Source: Thermohalobaculum sp050330995 (lineage in GTDB: Bacteria > Pseudomonadota > Alphaproteobacteria > Rhodobacterales > Rhodobacteraceae). Taken from it: 64,000 bases of DNA. The stretch spans positions 62,001 to 126,000 of the forward strand of contig JBHJHI010000002.1 of the NCBI GenBank assembly GCA_050330995.1, written 5' to 3'. The notes below the pieces were generated by a model. That model was given only the letters and a program-made list of their open reading frames with translations. It made no database searches and was not told where the DNA came from. A program made the position numbers and the translations under genes. This document shows positions 58,676 to 64,000 of this stretch, one piece after another (within the stretch, counting starts at the first letter, position 1; the number at the start of each line of letters is the position of its first letter).

Positions 58676-59203
58676 ATGAAGTACGTAACTGCCGCCGTAG
58701 TCGCCTTCACATTTCTCGCGATCGAGGCGAAGGCCGTGACGCTCGATGAAAGCATCGACGGCGACGCCGGGGCGCTCGGCGCCAGCCGCGACGTCGGGAC
58801 GCTGGCGACCGGCGCCAACACCTTCGTCGGCAGCGTCGATGGCGGCTCGTCGTTTGACGCTTCCGGTCCGGACGAGTTGGACTCCATCCGGTTCACCTCC
58901 TCCGGCGGGTTCACCGCCGATGCGAGCGCATCGGGCGTAAGGCTGGTCCTCGCCCTTTTCGACGACTCCTCTTCGATCGTACAGTCGGCCAACATCACGA
59001 ACGGCTCGGAGACGGATATCTTCGGCGGCACCATCCCGGCAGGCATCTACCAGCTGAACCTGGTCCCGACGGGCAACAGCGGTCAGGCATCGTACACGCT
59101 CACGCTGAACGAGAACGCCGGGGCCGTGGTGCCGCTTCCCCTGCCGGCGATGACCCTGCTGAGCGGCCTCGGCCTCTTCTGGGCCGTGCGCCGCCGCACC
59201 TGA
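58676..59203 (+). CDS. Exported protein with VPLP-CTERM sorting tail
   Basis: This 175-residue protein starts at ATG 58676 after AAAGAGG. The signal peptide is residues 1-19, cut near AKAV. The body is Ser/Gly/Asp-rich and beta-like, ending with a segment resembling bacterial pre-peptidase C-terminal-like folds (GIYQLNLVPTGNSGQASYTL). The tail has VPLPLPA, a hydrophobic helix and RRRT, a VPLPA-CTERM signal. The coding DNA is less GC-rich than its neighbours. Function is unknown. Confidence 0.82.
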   Translation: MKYVTAAVVAFTFLAIEAKAVTLDESIDGDAGALGASRDVGTLATGANTFVGSVDGGSSFDASGPDELDSIRFTSSGGFTADASASGVRLVLALFDDSSSIVQSANITNGSETDIFGGTIPAGIYQLNLVPTGNSGQASYTLTLNENAGAVVPLPLPAMTLLSGLGLFWAVRRRT

Positions 59204-59233
59204 TCCCTTCGACCCACGACGACGGGGCGCCGC

Positions 59234-59253
59234 CGCACCGGGCAACCGGTGCG
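59234..59253 (+). terminator. Hairpin with GCAA tetraloop after the VPLP-CTERM gene
   Basis: CGCACCGG (59234-59241) pairs perfectly with CCGGTGCG (59246-59253) around a GCAA loop, a stable GNRA tetraloop. It lies 30 bases after the stop and is a plausible transcript end. Confidence 0.45.
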
Positions 59254-59462
59254 CGCGAGCACCGGCTCGCATGACCGGGATGCCGGCCCGTCGTCCGTGG
59301 CGTCCGGCTCGGCTGCCATGCGTCGAGCCGGACACCACTCCGATCGGTTGGTAGGCGAGATCGTCCGGACGGGGCGTCTTTTGCGAGGCATACCGCCCCG
59401 GCCGGTACTTGCCGTGGGCGTCCGGGCTGCTAGCGTTCGGGCGTCCACGCGAGGGTCTTCGG

Positions 59463-60302
59463 ATGTTCGACATCGCCACCGTCTCCTACGATGCCCCCGA
59501 TGCACCCGCCGCCTTCGCGCGGTCGCTGCGCGAGACCGGCTTCGCGGTGCTGACCGACCACCCCGTCTCGCCCGAGCGGATCGCCGCGTTCTACGCGGCC
59601 TGGGGCGACTTCTTCGCCTCCGAGGAGAAGCATGCCTGGACGCGCGCGCCCGGCGCCGCCGCCGGCTACTTCCCGTTCCGCTCCGAGAACGCCAAGGACG
59701 CGGCACAGAAGGACCTGAAGGAGTTCTTCCACGTCTATCCCGGCGGTCCGGTGCCCGAGGCGCTGGCCGAGGAGACCCGCCGCCTCCACGCCGATCTGAC
59801 GGCGGTCGGCGAGCGGCTGCTCGGCTGGCTCCAGGCCGAGAGCCCGGCCGAGGTGACCGAGCGCCTCTCCGAGCCGCTGCCCGAGATGGTCAAGGGCTCC
59901 GGGCAGAACCTGCTGCGCGTGCTGCACTACCCCGCGCTCGACGCGGCGCCCGAGCCCGGCGCGGTCCGCGCGGCCGCGCACGGCGACATCAACCTGATCA
60001 CCTGCCTGCTCTCGGGTTCGGAGCCCGGGCTGGAGGCGCGCGACACCAGGGGCGAGTGGCACGCCGTGCCCTGCGATCCGGGCATGATGGTGGTCAACGC
60101 CGGCGACATGCTGGAGATGGCGACGGGCGGGCACTACCCGGCGACCGTCCACCGCGTCGTCAACCCGGAGAGCGCCGACGGGCGCGCGCGCTTCTCCTCG
60201 CCGCTCTTCCTCCACCCCCGGCCCGAGGTCGAGCTCGAGCCCGGCACCACCGCGGACGACTTCCTGAACCAGCGCCTGCGCGAGATCGGCCTCAAGGCCT
60301 GA
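59463..60302 (+). CDS. 2-oxoglutarate/Fe(II)-dependent oxygenase (isopenicillin N synthase-like)
   Basis: This 279-residue oxygenase has the iron-binding facial triad His173, Asp175 and His230 (AAHGDINLIT; TVHRV) and the 2-oxoglutarate RxS motif Arg243-Ser245 (RFSSP). The N-terminal DIOX_N-like region has GFAVLTDHPV. Start ATG 59463 follows AGGGTCTTCGG, a weak site. It lies 22 bases upstream of the nucleoside-type ABC transporter operon. Similar oxygenases act on nucleobases, plant-hormone-like or other small molecules; the substrate here is not known. Confidence 0.9.
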   Translation: MFDIATVSYDAPDAPAAFARSLRETGFAVLTDHPVSPERIAAFYAAWGDFFASEEKHAWTRAPGAAAGYFPFRSENAKDAAQKDLKEFFHVYPGGPVPEALAEETRRLHADLTAVGERLLGWLQAESPAEVTERLSEPLPEMVKGSGQNLLRVLHYPALDAAPEPGAVRAAAHGDINLITCLLSGSEPGLEARDTRGEWHAVPCDPGMMVVNAGDMLEMATGGHYPATVHRVVNPESADGRARFSSPLFLHPRPEVELEPGTTADDFLNQRLREIGLKA

Positions 60303-60324
60303 GCGCGCCTACCGGAGAACACCG

Positions 60325-61332
60325 ATGTCCAAGACCCTGATCGCCGCCGGCGCGGCGCTGCTGGCCACGACGGCGCTCGCCCCCGCCGCGCTCGCCCAGG
60401 ACTTCAAGCCCGCCGTGGTGTTCGACATGGGCGGCAAGTTCGACAAGTCCTTCAACGAAGGCACCTGGAACGGCGTCAAGCGCTTCATGGACGAGACCGG
60501 CACGGAGGTCATGGAGTTCGAGGTCACCAACCCGACCCAGCGCGAGCAGGCGATGCGCCGCATGGTCCGCCGCGGCGCGACCCTGGTGCTTGGCGTCGGC
60601 TTCGCCCAGGCCGACGCCATCGCGGCCGTCGCCGAGGACAACCCGGACGTGAACTTCGCCATCATCGACGTCTCGTGGCTCGAGGGCGAGAACATCCGCC
60701 AGTACGCCTTCAAGGAGCATCAGGGCAGCTACCTCGTCGGCGTCGCCGCGGCGATGGCCTCCGAGACCGGCACGGTCGGCTTCGTCGGCGGCATGGACAT
60801 CCCCCTCATCCGCAAGTTCGCCTGCGGCTATGCCCAGGGCGTCAAGGACACCGACGCCGACGCCGAGGTGATCCGGAACATGACCGGCACCACGCCCGCG
60901 GCCTGGAACGACCCGACCAAGGGCGCCGAGATCGCGCAGAGCCAGATCGACCGCGGCGCCGACGTGATCTACCACGCCGCCGGCGGCACCGGCCTCGGCG
61001 TGATCCGCGCCGCCGCCGACGCGGACAAGTTCGCGATCGGCGTCGACAGCAACCAGAACGCGGTGGCGCCCGGTCACGTGCTCACCTCGATGGTCAAGCG
61101 CGTCGACGTCGCCGCCTACGACACCCTGACCGACGCCATGAGCGGCGAGTTCACTTCCGGAGTGAACATCCTCGGCCTCGCCGAGAACGGCGTCGACTGG
61201 GCGGTGGACGAGCACAACCGCCCCCTCCTGAGCGACGACACGATCGCCATGGTCGAGAACGCCAAGGAGCGCATCATCGCCGGCGAGATCGAGGTCCACG
61301 ACTACGAGGAGACGGGCTCCTGCCCGTACTGA
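60325..61332 (+). CDS. BMP-family nucleoside-binding lipoprotein/periplasmic protein
   Basis: This 335-residue substrate-binding protein of a CUT2/BMP-type ABC importer has a signal peptide (about 1-22, cut near ALAQD). The mature start PAVVFDMGGKFDKSFNEGTWNG is the BMP/PnrA signature, with the aspartate and phenylalanine that contact nucleosides. GTVGFVGGMDIPLIRKFACGY lies near residue 150. The ATPase and permease genes follow, separated by a VOC gene. Purine nucleoside uptake is the usual role in the family. Confidence 0.93.
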   Translation: MSKTLIAAGAALLATTALAPAALAQDFKPAVVFDMGGKFDKSFNEGTWNGVKRFMDETGTEVMEFEVTNPTQREQAMRRMVRRGATLVLGVGFAQADAIAAVAEDNPDVNFAIIDVSWLEGENIRQYAFKEHQGSYLVGVAAAMASETGTVGFVGGMDIPLIRKFACGYAQGVKDTDADAEVIRNMTGTTPAAWNDPTKGAEIAQSQIDRGADVIYHAAGGTGLGVIRAAADADKFAIGVDSNQNAVAPGHVLTSMVKRVDVAAYDTLTDAMSGEFTSGVNILGLAENGVDWAVDEHNRPLLSDDTIAMVENAKERIIAGEIEVHDYEETGSCPY

Positions 61333-61799
61333 GCGACGGCGCGACTGAGGCGACGCGGGGCTTTCGCGTCCGCGCCCTCGGCGAGATCGCGATCTGCTGC
61401 GCCGATCTCGACGCCATGGAACGCTTCTACGCGGAGGTGATCGGTCTCGATCGTCTCGCCCGGCGTGACGGCGGCATCGTGTTCTTCCGCATCGGAGAGG
61501 GCCACGCCGGGCACACTACCGTGCTCGCGCTGTTCGGCCCCGATGCCGTCGTGCGTCCGGGACTGCATCCGACCGGTCGCGTTCCGGCGACCGGGGCGGG
61601 CTCGTCGCTGCACCATCTCGCGCTGACGCTCGGCTGGGACGAGCAGGCGCGCGCGATCGACTGGTACGAGCGGGTCGGCCGACCCTATCGTATCGAGCGG
61701 TTCGACTGGATCGGCTGGCGCGGCGTGTTCACCGAGGACCCCGAGGGCAACACCGTCGAACTGGTCGCCGCCGATCCCGACTGGCGGGCGCCCGCATGA
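61329..61799 (+). CDS. VOC (glyoxalase/dioxygenase-fold) protein with likely CTG start
   Basis: This 156-residue single-domain vicinal-oxygen-chelate protein contains GEIAICCADLDAMERFYAEVIGLD, then SSLHHLALTL (metal His) and FTEDPEGNTVELVA (metal Glu). No ATG, GTG or TTG occurs in frame between the BMP stop and the first strand. CTG at 61329-61331 overlaps the BMP stop as CTGA, mirroring the ATGA/GTGA junctions seen elsewhere. Starting at the internal ATG (61416) would cut the first strand. Its stop overlaps the ATPase start. Its activity in a nucleoside operon is unknown. Confidence 0.75.
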   Translation: MSDGATEATRGFRVRALGEIAICCADLDAMERFYAEVIGLDRLARRDGGIVFFRIGEGHAGHTTVLALFGPDAVVRPGLHPTGRVPATGAGSSLHHLALTLGWDEQARAIDWYERVGRPYRIERFDWIGWRGVFTEDPEGNTVELVAADPDWRAPA

Positions 61800-63394
61800 G
61801 CGCCCCGGCGGTTCGCCTGAGCGGCATCACCAAGCGCTTCGGCCCGGTCACCGCCAACGACGACGTCGATCTGCGCGTGGAGCCCGGCTCGATCCACGGC
61901 ATCGTCGGCGAGAACGGGGCGGGCAAGTCGACGCTGGTCTCGATCCTCTACGGCTTCTACCAGGCCGACGCGGGCACGATCGAGGTGGACGGCCGGCCCG
62001 TGACCATCGCGTCGAGCGCGGACGCCATCGCCCTCGGCATCGGCATGGTGCATCAGCACTTCATGCTGGTGGCGAGCTTCACGGTGCTCGAGAACGTGAT
62101 GCTGGGCGCCGAGGGCGGCTTTCGCCTGCGCGACGGCCGGCAGGCCACGCGCGCGGCGCTGGCGGGCCTCGCGCGCGACTACGGCCTCGACGTCGACCCC
62201 GACGCCCTGACGGGCGAGCTGCCAGTCGGCCTGCAGCAGCGCGTCGAGATCGTGAAGGCGCTGCGCCGCGGCGCGCGCGTGCTGATCCTCGACGAGCCCA
62301 CGGGCGTGCTGACGCCGCAGGAGACCGACCGCTTCTTCGACATCCTGCGCGCGCTCAGGCGCGAGGGCGTCGCCGTGGTGCTGATCACCCACAAGCTGCG
62401 CGAGGTCATGGCCGTCTGCGACCGCGTCTCGGTGATGCGCCAGGGCCGGATGGTCGCCCATCGCGACATCGCCGAGACGAGCCGCGAGGAGCTGGCGAGC
62501 CTGATGGTCGGGCGCGACGTGGCGCTGGAGGTCGAGCGCGTCGCCCCCGAGCGCGGCGCGCCGGCGCTGGTGGCCGAGGGGCTCGGCTGGCGCGACGCGC
62601 GCGGCGTGGCGCGGCTCTCGGACGTGTCCCTCGCCGTCGCGGCCGGCGAGATCCTGGGCGTCGCGGGTGTTGCCGGCAACGGGCAGTCCGAGCTTCTGGA
62701 CGTCCTCGCCGGGATCGAGGCGGTGCAGGAGGGGCGTCTCCGCCTCGGCGAGCGCGTGATCGACCGCGCGCATCCCGCGGACCCGGCCGAGATGCGTCGT
62801 CTCGGCCTCGCCCACGTCCCCGAGGACCGCCACCGTCGCGCGCTGGTGCTGCCCTTCGACGCGCGCGAGAACGCGGTCTTCGGCTACCACGACGGCCCGG
62901 AGGCGGGGCAGGGGCGCTGGCTTTCCCCGCGCGCCATGCTGGCGCGTTGCCAGCGGCTGATGACCGACTACGACGTCCGCCCCGTGGCGCCGCGCGACCG
63001 GATCGCCGGCTTCTCGGGAGGCAACCAGCAGAAGCTGGTGCTCGCGCGCGAGATGGAGGCGGCGCCCGCCGTGCTGCTGGTCGGCCAGCCGACCCGCGGG
63101 GTCGACATCGGCGGCATCCAGGCGATCCACAAGCGGATCGTGGCGATGAAGAAGGCGGGCGCGGCGATCCTGCTGGTCTCCGTGGAACTCGACGAGATCA
63201 TGGCCCTCGCCGACCGGATCGTGGTGATGAACGCCGGGCGGATCGTCGGCGAGGTCGCGCGCGAGGACGCCGACCGCGCCGCGCTCGGCCGGCTGATGGG
63301 CGGCGGCGGGGCCGAGACGCCGCCCGAGCCGGCGGGCCGGCCCGCAGCGGAGACGTCGCCCGAGACCGAGGCCGCCCTGGGAGCCGGGCGATGA
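61796..63394 (+). CDS. Nucleoside-type ABC transporter ATPase (two ATPase domains)
   Basis: This 532-residue protein has tandem ABC domains, as in CUT2/BMP-associated importers. Domain 1 has Walker A GENGAGKST near residue 38, MVHQHFMLV near 83 and LDEPTGVL near 165. Domain 2 has a degenerate P-loop GVAGNGQSE near residue 295, FSGGNQQKLVLARE near 405 and GQPTRGVD near 427. The Pro/Ala/Glu-rich C-terminal tail after residue 500 is unusual. The ATG overlaps the VOC stop, and the permease ATG overlaps its own stop. Confidence 0.93.
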   Translation: MSAPAVRLSGITKRFGPVTANDDVDLRVEPGSIHGIVGENGAGKSTLVSILYGFYQADAGTIEVDGRPVTIASSADAIALGIGMVHQHFMLVASFTVLENVMLGAEGGFRLRDGRQATRAALAGLARDYGLDVDPDALTGELPVGLQQRVEIVKALRRGARVLILDEPTGVLTPQETDRFFDILRALRREGVAVVLITHKLREVMAVCDRVSVMRQGRMVAHRDIAETSREELASLMVGRDVALEVERVAPERGAPALVAEGLGWRDARGVARLSDVSLAVAAGEILGVAGVAGNGQSELLDVLAGIEAVQEGRLRLGERVIDRAHPADPAEMRRLGLAHVPEDRHRRALVLPFDARENAVFGYHDGPEAGQGRWLSPRAMLARCQRLMTDYDVRPVAPRDRIAGFSGGNQQKLVLAREMEAAPAVLLVGQPTRGVDIGGIQAIHKRIVAMKKAGAAILLVSVELDEIMALADRIVVMNAGRIVGEVAREDADRAALGRLMGGGGAETPPEPAGRPAAETSPETEAALGAGR

Positions 63395-64000
63395 GCCGCC
63401 TGCCGGCCTGGGTCGACGTCGGGCTGATCCCGGTCCTGAACCTGACGCTTGCGCTCGCGGTCGCGGGCGTCGTGATCGCGCTCGTGGGCGAGGACCCGCT
63501 CGCGGCGCTCTCGGTGATGATCGACGGCGCCTTCGTCTACCCCGGCAGCCTCGGCTACACGCTGCACTACGCCACCAACTTCGTCTTCACCGGCCTCGCC
63601 GTGGCGGTCGCCTTCCAGGCGCGGCTGTTCAACATCGGCGCCGAGGGGCAGGCGGCGATCGCGGGCGTCGCGGCCGCCGCCGTCGCGCTCGCGCTCGGGC
63701 CGTGGCTCTGGGGGATCGTGGCGATCCCGCTCGCGATCGTCGCGGCGGCGGCGGGCGGCGCGCTCTGGGCGGCGGTGCCGGGATGGCTCCAGGCCTATCG
63801 CGGCAGCCACATCGTCATCACCACCATCATGTTCAACTTCATCGCCGCGGGCGTCGTGGTGGCCCTCGTCTCGGGGCCGATGAAGCGCGAGGGGCAGGCC
63901 GCGCCCAAGACCGCCGAGATCGCCGACAGCGCGCGTCTGCCCTTCGTCCACGACCTCGCCGCCGGGATCGGGCTGGAGGCCGGGCGCTCGCCCTTGAACC
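63391..64000 (+). CDS. Nucleoside-type ABC transporter permease, N-terminal part
   Basis: The gene starts at ATG 63391, overlapping the ATPase stop, and runs off the right edge after 203 complete codons. The product has several membrane helices. LFNIGAEGQAAIAG near residue 78 and HIVITTIMFNFIA near residue 140 are typical of the BPD_transp_2 permease of BMP-type nucleoside importers. A second permease gene normally follows. The 3' end is outside the window. Confidence 0.93.
   Translation, partial: MSRLPAWVDVGLIPVLNLTLALAVAGVVIALVGEDPLAALSVMIDGAFVYPGSLGYTLHYATNFVFTGLAVAVAFQARLFNIGAEGQAAIAGVAAAAVALALGPWLWGIVAIPLAIVAAAAGGALWAAVPGWLQAYRGSHIVITTIMFNFIAAGVVVALVSGPMKREGQAAPKTAEIADSARLPFVHDLAAGIGLEAGRSPLN

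Noticed and set aside
1..64000. CRISPR arrays, insertion sequences, phage genes or a replication origin
   Set aside because: No spaced repeats, transposase or integrase motifs, phage structural genes or DnaA-box clusters were seen.

Overview
The window is a chromosomal segment of a very GC-rich alphaproteobacterium, most likely in the Rhodobacterales. The evidence is an ornithine-lipid olsB-olsA pair, a ChpT phosphotransferase of the CtrA relay next to a DUF3553 gene, 6S RNA between zapA and the formyltetrahydrofolate cyclo-ligase gene, three exported proteins with VPLP-type C-terminal sorting tails, and a tkt-gap-pgk-aldolase block. Genes are densely packed, and many neighbours overlap by 4 nt (ATGA or GTGA). 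A genus cannot be fixed from the sequence alone.

Layout. 1-1062: end of cytochrome c oxidase subunit I plus a DUF2244 protein. 1172-2604: two exported proteins with spondin and fasciclin domains. 2946-4650: mgtE followed by two overlapping tiny membrane-protein genes. 4726-10107: molybdenum-hydroxylase accessory genes (CoxD-like AAA, CoxE-like VWA, XdhC/CoxF, MobA-like fusion) without structural genes. 10305-12263: a large membrane protein that looks like a secretion or pilus component. 12302-15508: an RTX heme peroxidase running without a stop into the antisense of a histone-deacetylase-family gene. 15729-19827: divergent putrescine-type ABC transporter. 20025-21823: tRNA-Ser, then a corrinoid protein and a DUF1638 protein. 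21869-27305: PAS protein, gmk, gamma-carbonic-anhydrase-like protein, chpT, DUF3553 gene, olsBA and a small gene. 27548-28969: glutamine-synthetase-family enzyme.

28970-30170 is a sharply AT-rich island holding a DUF1963 gene broken by an in-frame TGA. 30182-32248 has a thiE-like gene, a cupin, a DUF3775 gene and a small exported protein. 32331-38058 is the sugar-phosphate block on the minus strand. Its aldolase gene is interrupted by an amber codon exactly where the Schiff-base lysine is expected, and a perfect 13-bp inverted repeat lies between gap and pgk. 38531-42883: zapA region, 6S RNA, folate enzyme, YmdB-like phosphoesterase and an SLC13-type permease. 43011-45179: sugar-dehydrogenase-like protein, cytochrome c, clpS. 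45249-47806: VPLPA protein, yebC, a small conserved gene and a GNAT. 48062-50574: a CrtC/AttH-like lipocalin translationally coupled to a RoxA-like di-heme lipoprotein. 50688-57461: trehalose and glycogen genes treY, treZ and glgX. 57549-60302: metallophosphoesterase, VPLPA protein and a 2-oxoglutarate oxygenase. 60325-64000: a nucleoside-type ABC transporter operon that includes a VOC gene with an apparent CTG start; it runs off the window.

Most of the content is ordinary housekeeping. The points that most deserve checking are the two nonsense codons and the missing stop, which are either real decay or sequence error; the coupled micro-proteins behind mgtE; the lipocalin and di-heme cytochrome pair; and the accessory modules that lack their expected catalytic partners.
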